DNA of 64,000 nucleotides from an uncultured Pseudoflavonifractor sp. (GCA_947651395.1 CANSYW010000004.1:1-64000); one strand, 5' to 3'. Positions 48,440 through 58,846 are shown, numbered from the stretch's first letter. Notes: generated by a model not told the origin, from the sequence alone. A program made the numbers and translations.

Positions 48440-50970
48440 GAAAAAATCGTAACCGTGCCCTGGCGCTGGCTCTGGCGCTGAGCGTGACCGCCGCCTCCCT
48501 CGTCCCCGCCGCCAAGGCAATGACCATCCCCGCCTCCTACGACGAGGCCTATTACGCCACCCTGGACTACTATGGCGGGGTGCAGGAGGCCAGTGTGGTG
48601 AAAAGCTACCGCCTGAATGGCGCCGACACCGTCACCGACTACGGGACATATGACGAGGTGATCAACCTCACCGACGGCGTTGCCCCCGTCATTGACGGCG
48701 GGAAGGTCACCTTCCAGATGGGGGAGGCCGCCCCGGAGAAGTTCTATTTTGAGGGCAAGACCGTGAAGCCCTTTGAGGAGCTGCCCTGGAGTATTGCGGT
48801 GTCCTACCGGCTCAACGGCGCACCTGCGCTGGCGGAGGAGCTGGCGGGAAAGACGGGGCTTGTGGAGATCTGCCTGGACGTGACGCCCAGGGCCTCCGCC
48901 CCGGCCTACAGCCGGGACAACCTGGTGCTCACCGCCGCCGCTGCCTTCAATGACGACGACATCGTCTCCCTGGAGGCCCCCGGGGCGGAGGTACAGCTTG
49001 TCGGCAACCTGCGCACTGTGCTCTTTGCCGCCCTGCCCGGGGAGGAGGATCACTTTGTCATCCGGGTGGGCAGCGAGGACTTCTCCTTCTCCGGCCTCAT
49101 CTTCCTGGCGGTGCCCGCCACCCTCCAGCAGATGGAGAAGGTGGCTGACCTGAAGCAGGCCAAGGAGAAGGGGGAGGACTCCCTGGACGCCATCAGCGAC
49201 AGTCTGGACGTGATCTTAGATACCCTGGACGGCATGAGCGGCAGTCTCAATGCCACCGCCAACGGCCTGGATCAGCTCAGCGGCGCCCGGAGCACCGTCT
49301 CACGGGGGAAGGGGGAGGTCTATGACCAGACCGATCTGGCCCTGGAGGGGCTCAACGGCCTGGTGGACACCCTGGGGAGCATGGACAGGTACGCCCAGGT
49401 GGCCTCTCAGGCCATCACTGACCTCAACGGCGATCTCAACCGGCTCAACGCCACCACCCAGGGCCTGGCCCCGGAGCTGGAGCGGGCGCGGAAGACCATC
49501 GCCGCCATCCAGGCCGATACCAAGGCCCTCAGCGAACTACTCACCGACGTGGAGAGCTACAACAAGCGGGCCAGCGCCATCGCCAGCAGCCTGTCCAGCG
49601 GCATGGAAGAGCTGGACGACGAGATGGAGGGGATGCGTTTCGCCCTGGATATGCTGGAGGCGGCGCTGAAGAGCACCAAGGGCATCTCCACCATCAAGGA
49701 CTCCGACATGCTGGGGATGCTCTCTCCCGACCAGGCGGCCCAGATGAAGACGGTGCTGGAATACCGCCGGCAGTACGAGAGCTATCTGGCGGAGAACGGG
49801 CTGAGCGAAACGGATATGTCCTTCCAGGACTTTATCGTTTTGGGGGCCTTTCAGCAGGGGTATGAAAAGCAGGTGGAACAGACCGCCAAGGATCAGGTGG
49901 CCGCTGCGTATGCGGGCTATGTCGCCGGCGTACAGCCCGGGGATACCCCGATGACTCCGGAGGAGTTTGCCGCCGGGCCGCAGGGGCAGGCCATCGTGGC
50001 CATGGTAAAGCAGCAGGCCGAGGCGAATTTTCAAAGCGCTTACGCCGCCTTTTTGGCCGGTGGGAGCAGTGAGCTGACCGCCGCCCGAAATCAGGCGGCC
50101 GCCGCCGACGCGGCCTACGCGGAGTTCTCCGCCCAGATGCCCATGGTGGACACCGTGAACAAGAAGATCAAAGAGATCAACAACCTGATCACCGGCCTTA
50201 CCGACCCCACCGCCCGGCTGGTGGGGGAGCTGTCCGACATCTGCGAGCTGGTGGGGGACACGGGGACTGTGGACGACCTCCACTCCCTGGCCAAGCTGTG
50301 CCGGGATCTCCTGAAGACCCTGAAGGAGCATGAGGGGGAGGGCGCCGCCCTTCTGGGGGATCTGGACGAGGTGGGCGATCTTCTCTCCCGTATTACGATC
50401 ACCGCCGACACGGCCCTGTCCGATCTGGACAGCCTCATCGCCACGCTCAATACCTATGAGCTGGAGCTCCAGGCCGCCGTGACGGACGTCCAGAGCTTGT
50501 CCGCCTCCGCCCAGACCGCCCTGGGAGGCACCGCCTCCGCCATCGGCTCCGCCGAGAGTCTGCTGCGGCAGGCCGGGCCCCAGCTGGACGCGGGCACCGC
50601 CAACACCTTGAGCGGGCTCTCCGATGCCCTGCGCAAAGCCACCATGGGACTGGAGCAGACCGGCACCATCCGGGACGCCAAGAGCACCATTTCCGACCTC
50701 ATCGACGACGAGTGGGACGACCACAGCGGCCGGGTGGACGGAATTTTGAACATGGACGCCAACGCCACGCCGGTGTCCATGACCGACCAGCGCAACGCCG
50801 CGCCCCGGAGCGTGCAGTATATCATGCGCACCCAGGAGATTAGGGTAGAGGAGCCGACGGAGGAGCTCCCGGAGGAGCAGAGGGTGGAAAAGACCACCTT
50901 CTGGCAGAGAGTGGCGGATATGTTCCAAGGTATCTGGGCAAACTTTAAAAGACTGCTGCACATCGGGTGA
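48436..50970 (+). CDS. Exported coiled-coil protein, putative partner of the MMPL transporter
   Basis: Signal peptide; repeated L/D-rich helical stretches (LDAISDSLDVILDTLDGMSGSLNATANGLDQLSGA); ATGA overlap with the MMPL gene. Confidence 0.65.
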   Translation: MRKNRNRALALALALSVTAASLVPAAKAMTIPASYDEAYYATLDYYGGVQEASVVKSYRLNGADTVTDYGTYDEVINLTDGVAPVIDGGKVTFQMGEAAPEKFYFEGKTVKPFEELPWSIAVSYRLNGAPALAEELAGKTGLVEICLDVTPRASAPAYSRDNLVLTAAAAFNDDDIVSLEAPGAEVQLVGNLRTVLFAALPGEEDHFVIRVGSEDFSFSGLIFLAVPATLQQMEKVADLKQAKEKGEDSLDAISDSLDVILDTLDGMSGSLNATANGLDQLSGARSTVSRGKGEVYDQTDLALEGLNGLVDTLGSMDRYAQVASQAITDLNGDLNRLNATTQGLAPELERARKTIAAIQADTKALSELLTDVESYNKRASAIASSLSSGMEELDDEMEGMRFALDMLEAALKSTKGISTIKDSDMLGMLSPDQAAQMKTVLEYRRQYESYLAENGLSETDMSFQDFIVLGAFQQGYEKQVEQTAKDQVAAAYAGYVAGVQPGDTPMTPEEFAAGPQGQAIVAMVKQQAEANFQSAYAAFLAGGSSELTAARNQAAAADAAYAEFSAQMPMVDTVNKKIKEINNLITGLTDPTARLVGELSDICELVGDTGTVDDLHSLAKLCRDLLKTLKEHEGEGAALLGDLDEVGDLLSRITITADTALSDLDSLIATLNTYELELQAAVTDVQSLSASAQTALGGTASAIGSAESLLRQAGPQLDAGTANTLSGLSDALRKATMGLEQTGTIRDAKSTISDLIDDEWDDHSGRVDGILNMDANATPVSMTDQRNAAPRSVQYIMRTQEIRVEEPTEELPEEQRVEKTTFWQRVADMFQGIWANFKRLLHIG

Positions 50971-50977
50971 CAGAGAG

Positions 50978-51022
50978 AAAAAACGCCGCCGTTTCCGATT
51001 CGGAAACGGCGGCGTTTTTTCT
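50978..51022. terminator. Bidirectional terminator
   Basis: AAAAAACGCCGCCGTTTCCGAttCGGAAACGGCGGCGTTTTTT. Confidence 0.95.
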
Positions 51023-51025
51023 GTT

Positions 51026-51943
51026 TTATCCCTCCGAGGAGGAGAAATTTGAAATACAGCTTCTGGCACAGCGGATGAACAGGGGGACGATGGGATTGGT
51101 GTTTTCCTGTTTCCAGACCAGGGTAGCGCCGTCGGTGGTGGGGGCGTCCTCATCCTCCCCTAGATCCAGCTCGATGAAGCGAAGATCATAGTTGAACGAC
51201 TCCTTGTGGAGCTTGAAGTTCAGGCTGATCCCGATCCCGGTGGTCACCAGCATCATCATGGAGCTCAGCGAGTTGGTCTCTGTGACGATATTGGGCTTGA
51301 AGCCGCCCTTTTCACAGATCTCAAGGATGCGCTCGTCCGCCCGGCTCAGAGTTCGGTCGATAAAGATAAAGCGCTCGTTTCTCAGCTCCCCGATTCCGAC
51401 CTTCTTTCGGTCGGCCAGGGGATGGGAGGGGGAGGTGACCAGCATGAGGGGGGAGGGGTAATAGACAAGGGACTGAAAGCCGTGTTCAGGAACGGTGTAG
51501 GAGGTCATGACGCCAAAATCCACTTTTCCGGCGTCGATGGCCTTGAGTAATTCCTCCGGGTTATAGCGCTTGACGGAGATGGCGCAGTGGGGATGCCTAG
51601 CGGAAAATTTGTTGACGATCTGTGGGAAATAGCGATTTTCATTCAGATCCCCGATGCCGATCTCCAGGGCGCCGGAGACGGTGATGGCATCCTGGGGATT
51701 CTGACTTTTGAGCATTTCGCACTGCCGGAGAAACCCCCGGCAGGTGATGAGAAATTGTTCTCCCGCCGCGGTCAGGCGGACGTTTCGGGTACTGCGGGAA
51801 AAAAGTCGGACGTCCAGATCCCGCTCCATGTTGGAAATGATCTTGCTCAGACCGGGCTGAGACATGTAGAGCCGCTGGGCGGCGGTGGTGAAGTTGAGAC
51901 ATTCCGCCAGCTCGGCAAAACAAAGGATATCCCGTTGGAACAT
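51026..51943 (-). CDS. LysR-family transcriptional regulator
   Basis: FAELAECLNFTTAAQRLYMSQPGLSKIISNMERDLDVRLFSRSTRNVRLTAAG. Confidence 0.95.
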   Translation of the reverse strand: MFQRDILCFAELAECLNFTTAAQRLYMSQPGLSKIISNMERDLDVRLFSRSTRNVRLTAAGEQFLITCRGFLRQCEMLKSQNPQDAITVSGALEIGIGDLNENRYFPQIVNKFSARHPHCAISVKRYNPEELLKAIDAGKVDFGVMTSYTVPEHGFQSLVYYPSPLMLVTSPSHPLADRKKVGIGELRNERFIFIDRTLSRADERILEICEKGGFKPNIVTETNSLSSMMMLVTTGIGISLNFKLHKESFNYDLRFIELDLGEDEDAPTTDGATLVWKQENTNPIVPLFIRCARSCISNFSSSEG

Positions 51944-51963
51944 TGGCGCCTTCCCCCCTTTGG

Positions 51964-51983
51964 CATATAAGAAATTCTATATG
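51964..51983. promoter_or_regulatory. Candidate LysR operator
   Basis: Imperfect palindrome CATATAAGAAATTCTATATG adjacent to the divergent LysR start; partial copy AAGAATTTATAA about 40 nt away. Confidence 0.45.
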
Positions 51984-52139
51984 ACGGCAAGGGCTTTGTC
52001 AACAAGAATTTATAACCAGAAGGAATAAAAGGAGGGGCTTATCGCATTTGATTATTTCTCTTTTTTGGTCGAAAGAGATATGATAGCAGAAGAAAGAGAA
52101 TCGGGGTTAGACAGAATGACGAAACCGGAGGTATAAAAA

Positions 52140-52850
52140 ATGTATTGTGGTTGGCGCGCCAGGATCGGCTTGATCATGCCCAGCAGCGGGACGAACCCGG
52201 AGCATGAGTTTCATCAGTATGCCCCCGAGGGGGTCACGGTGGTCACCCAGAGGGTGCTGTTTGAGCGGGTGGATCCGGAGGGACTGCGGGAGATGGGAGC
52301 GCGGGTGGATGAGGCGGCTCAGATGCTGGCCCGGGCCCATCCGGACATCATTCTCTTCGGCTGTACCAGCGGCAGTCTCATCAACGGTCTGGGCTACGAT
52401 CAGGAGCTTATCAAACGCATTGAGGACAAGACCGGCATCAAGGCGCTGACCACCTCCTCCGCGGTGCTTATGGCGCTTCAGGCGCTGGGCTCCCGGCGGC
52501 TGGTGGTGACCACCCCCTACATTGACCGGGTCAATGAGATTGAAAAGAAGTTCCTGGAGGACAATGGCTTCCAAGTGCTGAACATAAAGGGACTTCAGAA
52601 TCTGGACCCCGATCTGATGCCCCTGGAGCCCCTCCACCGGCTGTATGACCTGACAAAGGGGGCGCTGACGCCGGGGGCGGACACTGTGTTTATCAGCTGC
52701 ACCGGTCTGGGGATCTGCTATGGGATCAATATGATGGAGCGGGACTTCGGGCTTCCTGTGGTCACCAGCAATCAGGCCTCCATTTGGGGGGCGCTGCGGG
52801 CGTTGTCCATCCGGGACGATGTGGGACTGGGCAGACTGTTTTCCCTGTAA
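52140..52850 (+). CDS. Maleate isomerase/arylmalonate decarboxylase-like (Asp/Glu racemase superfamily)
   Basis: IGLIMPSSGTNPEHEFHQYAPEGV; IILFGCTSGSLINGLGYD; VFISCTGLGI: two catalytic-type Cys. Confidence 0.85.
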   Translation: MYCGWRARIGLIMPSSGTNPEHEFHQYAPEGVTVVTQRVLFERVDPEGLREMGARVDEAAQMLARAHPDIILFGCTSGSLINGLGYDQELIKRIEDKTGIKALTTSSAVLMALQALGSRRLVVTTPYIDRVNEIEKKFLEDNGFQVLNIKGLQNLDPDLMPLEPLHRLYDLTKGALTPGADTVFISCTGLGICYGINMMERDFGLPVVTSNQASIWGALRALSIRDDVGLGRLFSL

Positions 52851-52892
52851 GGGATCATCCCGGCAAATTTAAAAGATGGAGTTGATGGGAGC

Positions 52893-53951
52893 ATGGCGCA
52901 GATCGCTGTGTTAGGGGGCGGCGGAACCGGCTGCTATATCGCGGCGGAGCTCTCTTTGCGGGGGTTTTCCGTTGCCCTTTATGAGGAGAAGGCCTATTGG
53001 CATGAAAATATTGACGGCATCCTGGAACAGGGAGGCGTGGAGATGACCGGGCTTGGGGTCAACGGCTTTGCCAGGATCGGGGAGATCACCGACGATCTGT
53101 CCCGGGCCCTGGAGGGGTGTGATCTGGTCATCGTCTCCATGGTGGCCTGGCGGCACAAAAAACTGGCCCAGGCCATGAAGCCCCTGGTGAGGGAGGATAT
53201 GGTGATCGTCTTTTCCGCCGGCAACTTTGGTTCCATATTGTTCAAGCGGATCTTTGGCCCGGGGTGCGGAGCGGTGGTGGGGGAGACGTGCGGAAACATG
53301 TTTCCCTGCCGGATGATCGGGCCGGGAAAGGCGATTGCCGCCGGAACCTACGCACCCAAGCTGGTGGCGGCCTTCCCCGGACGGGATACCCCGGCGCTGA
53401 TGGAGCGGTTTTCCAAATATTTTCCCTGTAAACCGGCTCAAAATGTATTTGAAGCGGCCCTCAATGCCCCCAATGTGGTCATTCATCTGGCCGGCTCCGT
53501 GCTCAACACCGGCGCCATCGAGCGCAATCCGGCTTTCGCTCTGTACCGGGACGGCCTTTCCCAGGGGGTAATCAGCTGTCAAAAGGCGGTCCAGGCTGAG
53601 AAGAAGCGGATCATGGAGGCTATGGGCTATCAGATGGTGATCCACACCGAGCAGATGGAGCGGCTGGTACAGTACGACAAATACCCCGAATTTGACTGCT
53701 TCCGCAGTCTGGCCGGCCCCGACGGAATGCGCCACCGCTATGTGGAGGAGGACGCCACGATGGGCGATTCCATCCTGCTCCAGCTGGGGCGGCTTCTGTC
53801 CATCCCCACGCCCACGGTCTGGGCCCTGATCCAGGTGGCGGGGGCGATCAATGAGGAGGACTACTTTTCCAGGGGACTCAAGCTGGAGACGCTGGGGATC
53901 ACGGGAAAGACCCCTGAGGAGATCAACCGATATCTGTTCTCGGGAGAGTGA
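52893..53951 (+). CDS. NAD/NADP octopine/nopaline dehydrogenase family protein
   Basis: N-terminal Rossmann IAVLGGGGTGCYIAAELSLRGFSVALYE; C-terminal opine-dehydrogenase-like helical domain. Confidence 0.82.
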   Translation: MAQIAVLGGGGTGCYIAAELSLRGFSVALYEEKAYWHENIDGILEQGGVEMTGLGVNGFARIGEITDDLSRALEGCDLVIVSMVAWRHKKLAQAMKPLVREDMVIVFSAGNFGSILFKRIFGPGCGAVVGETCGNMFPCRMIGPGKAIAAGTYAPKLVAAFPGRDTPALMERFSKYFPCKPAQNVFEAALNAPNVVIHLAGSVLNTGAIERNPAFALYRDGLSQGVISCQKAVQAEKKRIMEAMGYQMVIHTEQMERLVQYDKYPEFDCFRSLAGPDGMRHRYVEEDATMGDSILLQLGRLLSIPTPTVWALIQVAGAINEEDYFSRGLKLETLGITGKTPEEINRYLFSGE

Positions 53952-54004
53952 GAGGACAGGCTCTCCATGGGATGAAGCTATAAAAACAATAAGGAGGCAT
54001 TTAT

Positions 54005-55423
54005 ATGGCATTCCATCTGTTTGCGGGCGCGGGCGAGGAGACCCATTACACAGAGATCCTCTCCAATTTCATCAGAGACCTGAAGTATGAGGACATCCCC
54101 CCGGAGGTGCTGGAGCGGGCCAAGGGCATCGCCATGCAGACCATCGGCGCCTCCCTGGCGGTCAACGGGATCCCCGTGGCGGAAAAGGCCATCTCCCTGG
54201 GCAAGCTGTGCGGCGGCTCCGGCGGCGACGCTACCCTGTGGATCGACGGCAGCAAGACCACCATCCCCGGCGCCGTGTTCTGCAACAGCACCCTGGCCGA
54301 CGCCCTGGACTGGGAGGACTGCGCCTGGACCGGCCATCCCTCCGCCGGCATCGTCCCCGTGGCCTTCGCCTGCGCGGAGGCCGGGCACAAGAGCGGCAAG
54401 GACTTCCTCACCGCCATCGTGGCCGCCTACGAGGTCTACACCCGCATCGCCATGGCGGTGCAGCCTCCAGAGATCTGGCCCAACTACAAGGGCTGGGGCC
54501 TCACCGCCTGGCAGATCTTCGCCGCCGTGGTTCCCGCCGCCAAGCTCCTGGACCTCTCCCCGGGGAAGATCAACCAAGCCATCGGCTTCGGCGCCACCAG
54601 CTGTCCCATCCCCCAGAGCTTCCACCAGTCCGCCATGAGCGACGCCTACCACTACGAGCACGGCTTCCGCTCCATGGAGGGGGTCATGTGCGCCTACAAC
54701 GCCCAGGCCGGTGTGGACAACTATATGAACGTGCTCGACGATCCCTGGTCCTTTGAAAACCACGTCTCCGTTACCCCGGACAGCAGCTGGTACACCCGGG
54801 AGCTGGGCAAGCGGTGGCTCATCATGGAGACCCTGCTCAAGCACTGGCCGGCCAACATGTGGATCCAGACTCCCATGGAGCTCACCGACAGCATCATGAC
54901 CAAGAACCATCTGACCAAGGACGACATTGAAGAGCTGACCGTGGATCCCCCCACCTATCTGCGCATGGCCTACTACCCCGAGGGCTACACCTCCCTCACC
55001 CAGGCCCAGTTCAGCATGCCTTTTATGCTGGCCAGCTATATCTGCGATCCCGTCCCCGGCAGCAGGTGGCTCCGGACTGAGCGGCTCACCGATCCGGAGC
55101 TCCTTGCCATGGCCGCCAGGGTCAAGTCCGGGCCCAGCGAGCCCCTGCTGATGCCCACCTGCTTCAAGAACTTCCAGAAGGGCAGGCACCCTGTCATCAC
55201 CGTCACCATCAGGACCAAGGACGGCAGAGAGTTCTCCGAGACCATGGAGCGCCATCTGGGCCACCCCTACAACATGATGAGCCTGGAGCAGTTCAAGGAG
55301 CGCTTCCGCGTCCAGGCCGCCCCCTGCATGAGCGGTGAGCGGCTGGAGCAGGCCGTGGAGCTCCTGGCACACGTGGAGGACTGCCCCGATATGGCACACA
55401 TCGCTCAGCTGCTGCATCGGTAA
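54005..55423 (+). CDS. MmgE/PrpD family protein (copy 1)
   Basis: FCNSTLADALDWEDCAWTGHPSAGIVPVAFA; AYEVYTRIAMAV; YHYEHGFRS; GHPYNMM. Confidence 0.92.
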   Translation: MAFHLFAGAGEETHYTEILSNFIRDLKYEDIPPEVLERAKGIAMQTIGASLAVNGIPVAEKAISLGKLCGGSGGDATLWIDGSKTTIPGAVFCNSTLADALDWEDCAWTGHPSAGIVPVAFACAEAGHKSGKDFLTAIVAAYEVYTRIAMAVQPPEIWPNYKGWGLTAWQIFAAVVPAAKLLDLSPGKINQAIGFGATSCPIPQSFHQSAMSDAYHYEHGFRSMEGVMCAYNAQAGVDNYMNVLDDPWSFENHVSVTPDSSWYTRELGKRWLIMETLLKHWPANMWIQTPMELTDSIMTKNHLTKDDIEELTVDPPTYLRMAYYPEGYTSLTQAQFSMPFMLASYICDPVPGSRWLRTERLTDPELLAMAARVKSGPSEPLLMPTCFKNFQKGRHPVITVTIRTKDGREFSETMERHLGHPYNMMSLEQFKERFRVQAAPCMSGERLEQAVELLAHVEDCPDMAHIAQLLHR

Positions 55424-55448
55424 TGGCCGCACGGGTTGGGAGAGCTGT

Positions 55449-56717
55449 ATGAAAAATTATGCCATTGTAGGCTTTGGCTGTGCGGGCTATCACGCCGCCC
55501 GGGCCATACGCGGAGCCGACCCCCATGGGCGGATCGCGGTGTTCAGCGACACGGGCCAGCCCCCCTTTAATCCCATGCTCACCACCTATTACGCCTCCCA
55601 GCGGCTGAGCCTGGAGGGGGTGTTCCCCTTTGGGACGCTGGAGGAGGTAGAGCGGGAACTGTCTCTGGAGCTCCACGGGGATCAGCCGGTCCTGCGGGTG
55701 GATGCCCGGGCCCGGCGGGTGGAGACTCAGGCGGGGGGAGAGGACTTCGACGCCATTCTTATTGCCACCGGAGCCAGGGCCCTGGTGCCGGAGAGTCTCC
55801 GGCAGGGGGGAGGGGACTTCTTCCTGATGCGCACCCTCGCGGACGCCCAGGGACTGCGGGATCATCTGGATTCCCACCGGGTGGAAAAGGCCGTGGTGGT
55901 AGGCGGTTCCATGGTGGGCATCAAGGTGGCGGAACTCCTTCACCGAAGGGGGATCCAAACCACCATGGCGGACGCCGCCCCCTATCTCTTTCCCCTGGCC
56001 GCCTACCGGAGTACGGCGGAGGCCATTGAGGCGCGGCTGAGGGAGGCCGGACTGAAGCTGGTGTTCAACGCCCAGGTGTCGACCATAGAGCCCGGCGGCG
56101 TCCGGCTGGTCTCGGGCGAACTGCTGGAGGCCGATCTGGTGTGTCTGTGTATCGGTACCAGGGCCAATGTGGAGCTGGCCGCCAACACCCAGGTGGTGGA
56201 GGGGCAGGGCGTACGCATCGGCAGGGGGATCGTGGTGGATGAGCGGATGGCCACCGACTGTCCGGGGGTCTACGCCGCCGGGGATTGCTGTGAGGGGATC
56301 GATCTTCAGACCGGAAAGACGGCGATCATCGGGCTCTGGGCCAATGCCGGGGCGCAGGGGGACTGCGCGGGCCGGAATATGGCCGGGCTCCCCGCCCGGT
56401 ATTACGGCAACATCCTCCACAACATCACCCACTTCTTTGACATGGACTTCATCGGTCTTGGAGATCCCCGCCTTCCCGGGCAGCGTCATCTGTTCCAGGG
56501 GAAGAATTACACGGTGGAGATCGCCCTGGAGGGGGAACGGCTCAACAGTGTGAATATCTTTGGAAATTATCGCATCAGCGGTATTTTGAAAAGCGGCCTC
56601 ACCAAGCGTCTGCTGGACGGCGGAGCCAGGCTGACCACGGCCCAGCAGGGACTGCTGCGCGCGGAGGGTATGAGCGCCGATTTCGTGGAACTCATAGGAG
56701 GTGACAGAGCCCTATGA
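55449..56717 (+). CDS. FAD-dependent NAD(P)/FAD oxidoreductase
   Basis: YAIVGFGCAGYHAARAIRG; ILIATGARALVP; VVVGGSMVGIKVAELLHRRG; VYAAGDCCEG. Confidence 0.9.
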   Translation: MKNYAIVGFGCAGYHAARAIRGADPHGRIAVFSDTGQPPFNPMLTTYYASQRLSLEGVFPFGTLEEVERELSLELHGDQPVLRVDARARRVETQAGGEDFDAILIATGARALVPESLRQGGGDFFLMRTLADAQGLRDHLDSHRVEKAVVVGGSMVGIKVAELLHRRGIQTTMADAAPYLFPLAAYRSTAEAIEARLREAGLKLVFNAQVSTIEPGGVRLVSGELLEADLVCLCIGTRANVELAANTQVVEGQGVRIGRGIVVDERMATDCPGVYAAGDCCEGIDLQTGKTAIIGLWANAGAQGDCAGRNMAGLPARYYGNILHNITHFFDMDFIGLGDPRLPGQRHLFQGKNYTVEIALEGERLNSVNIFGNYRISGILKSGLTKRLLDGGARLTTAQQGLLRAEGMSADFVELIGGDRAL

Positions 56718-58846
56718 ATGATTTGAGGGCAATGACAAAAGGAAAGCTGCCGGGCTCGGAGACGGGAATTGAGATCAGACATACCATATGTGACATCTGT
56801 ACCCCGGGCCCCCAGTGCGGGATCGACGCCTATGTGAAGGACGGCGTGGTCATTAAGGTGGAGGGAACGCCCGGCTTTCCCACCAACCAGGGGGCGCTGT
56901 GCACCAAGGGAGCCGCCAACCGGCAGTACATCTATCGGCCCGACCGGATCCGCACCCCCCTGCGCCGGGTGGGAAAGCGGGGCGAGGGGCGGTTTGAACC
57001 CATCTCGTGGGAGACGGCCATGGAGGAGATCGCCCGGGGACTGAACAGGGTAAAGGAGACCTATGGCCCTGAGTCGGTGGCCTTTATGACGGGCTATCCC
57101 AAGTGGTACAGGCCCTGGCTGCAGCGGCTGGCCTTTTCCTTCGGCAGTCCCAACTACTTTACCGAGTCCAGCACCTGCCACAAGTCGGAGACCATGAGCT
57201 GGCGGCTCACCTATGGCTGTGAGATGCGTCAGGATATCCTGGGTATGCCGGAGGTGCTGGTGGGCTGGGGCTGCAATCCGCTGGTCAGCGCCTATCCCAT
57301 GGGACGCAGCTACTATCAGTACAAGGAGCAGGGGGGCAAGGTGGTGATCATCGATCCCCGCCGCACCCCCACGGCGACCCAGTGCACCGACCTGTTCATC
57401 CGGCCCAGGACGGGGACGGACGGCTATCTGGCCAACACGGTGGCCCGGCTCATCATCGAAAACGGCTGGGCGGATATGGAGTTTATCCAGGCCCACGTCC
57501 ATGGCTTTCCCGCCTACCGGGAGATGGTCATGGGCTATACGGTGGAGAAGGCGGTGGAGATCACCGGGGTTCCCGAAGAGGAGATCCGGGAGCTGGCCAG
57601 GCTCATCGGCACCGCGAAGAAGGCCATCGTACAGCCCAGCAACGGTCTGAGCCACCACAAAAACGGCCTGAGCACCCACCGGGCGGTTATCTGCCTGAAC
57701 GCGCTGACCGGAAATGTCAACAAGCCGGGAACGCTGTTTCCCGCCTGGGACACCGCGGCGGATATGTCGGCGGGGTTCCGGACCTATGAGGGGGAATTTG
57801 CCACCGAGCGCTTTCCCCAAAAGGCCCGACCCAGGGTGGGGGCGGGGCGCTTTCCCCTCTGGTGTGAGATGTTCTACGAGGCCCAGGCCATGGATCTGCT
57901 GCGGTTCTGGAAGGCGGAGGAGAGCTATCCCATTAGGGCCATGTATGCCCACGGGGTGAACCACCGGATGTATCCGGAGTCCTCCGGGCTGCTGGAGATG
58001 GCCGGAGAGATGGAGCTTGTGGTGGCCGCCGATCTGTTTATGACGGACTTCTGCCGCCATGCGGATATCGTACTGCCCGCCTGCTCCTCCTTTGAGCGGG
58101 GTGAGGTAAAGTCCTACCCCGGCGGCTACATCAACTACACAAGTCCCGCCATTGCGCCCCTCTATGAGAGCAGGGACGATGTGGCCATCATTACCATGAC
58201 CGCCAATGCGCTGGGACTGGACGATCCCCTTCTGCGCGCGGGCTACGACATCTCGGTCAAGCACATCTACCGGGATGTGCCTCTGGATCTGGATGAGGTG
58301 AAGGCGGCCGGTCTGCCCTCCAAAGTGGAGTGCGGGGCGGGGAGAGACTACTTTGCCGCCCCGCTGAATACCCCCACGGGGAAGATCGAGCTCTACAGCG
58401 AGCGCATTGCCAAATATGAGGCTGACTATGGCCTGGATCCCCTGCCGGTCTTCTCCGACGGTTTTGACTGCCCTCCCACGGCGGAGTTTCCCATGAGTCT
58501 GATCACGGGGGGACGGCTGACCAACGCCGTCCACTCCCGGCTCCACGATGTGCCCTGGCTGCGGGATCTGCGCCCTGAGCCGGCGGCGGATATCCACCCG
58601 GAGGACGCCAGGCGGCTGGGGATCGCCCAGGGCGACGAGATCTGCCTGGTCACACGCCTGGGCCGGATCCGGGTCAAGGCCAACCTCAGCGCCATCTCCG
58701 CCCCCGGCGAGGTCAACTTCTACCACGGCTACCGGGAGGCAAACGTCAACGAGATCATCCCCAAAGAGCATCTGGATCCCTATTCCGGGTTTCCCGGCTA
58801 TAAGCAGCTGCGCTGCCGGGTGGAGAAGGCGGAGGTGACGATGTGA
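56714..58846 (+). CDS. Molybdopterin-dependent oxidoreductase, large subunit
   Basis: Fe-S motif CDICTPGPQCGIDAYVKDGVVIKVEG...GALCTKG; molybdopterin domain; no Tat signal seen. Confidence 0.92.
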   Translation: MNDLRAMTKGKLPGSETGIEIRHTICDICTPGPQCGIDAYVKDGVVIKVEGTPGFPTNQGALCTKGAANRQYIYRPDRIRTPLRRVGKRGEGRFEPISWETAMEEIARGLNRVKETYGPESVAFMTGYPKWYRPWLQRLAFSFGSPNYFTESSTCHKSETMSWRLTYGCEMRQDILGMPEVLVGWGCNPLVSAYPMGRSYYQYKEQGGKVVIIDPRRTPTATQCTDLFIRPRTGTDGYLANTVARLIIENGWADMEFIQAHVHGFPAYREMVMGYTVEKAVEITGVPEEEIRELARLIGTAKKAIVQPSNGLSHHKNGLSTHRAVICLNALTGNVNKPGTLFPAWDTAADMSAGFRTYEGEFATERFPQKARPRVGAGRFPLWCEMFYEAQAMDLLRFWKAEESYPIRAMYAHGVNHRMYPESSGLLEMAGEMELVVAADLFMTDFCRHADIVLPACSSFERGEVKSYPGGYINYTSPAIAPLYESRDDVAIITMTANALGLDDPLLRAGYDISVKHIYRDVPLDLDEVKAAGLPSKVECGAGRDYFAAPLNTPTGKIELYSERIAKYEADYGLDPLPVFSDGFDCPPTAEFPMSLITGGRLTNAVHSRLHDVPWLRDLRPEPAADIHPEDARRLGIAQGDEICLVTRLGRIRVKANLSAISAPGEVNFYHGYREANVNEIIPKEHLDPYSGFPGYKQLRCRVEKAEVTM

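Noticed and set aside
46175-48520. 781-aa minus-strand ORF over the MMPL gene
   Set aside because: Antisense shadow; Gly/His/Asp-rich, no motifs.
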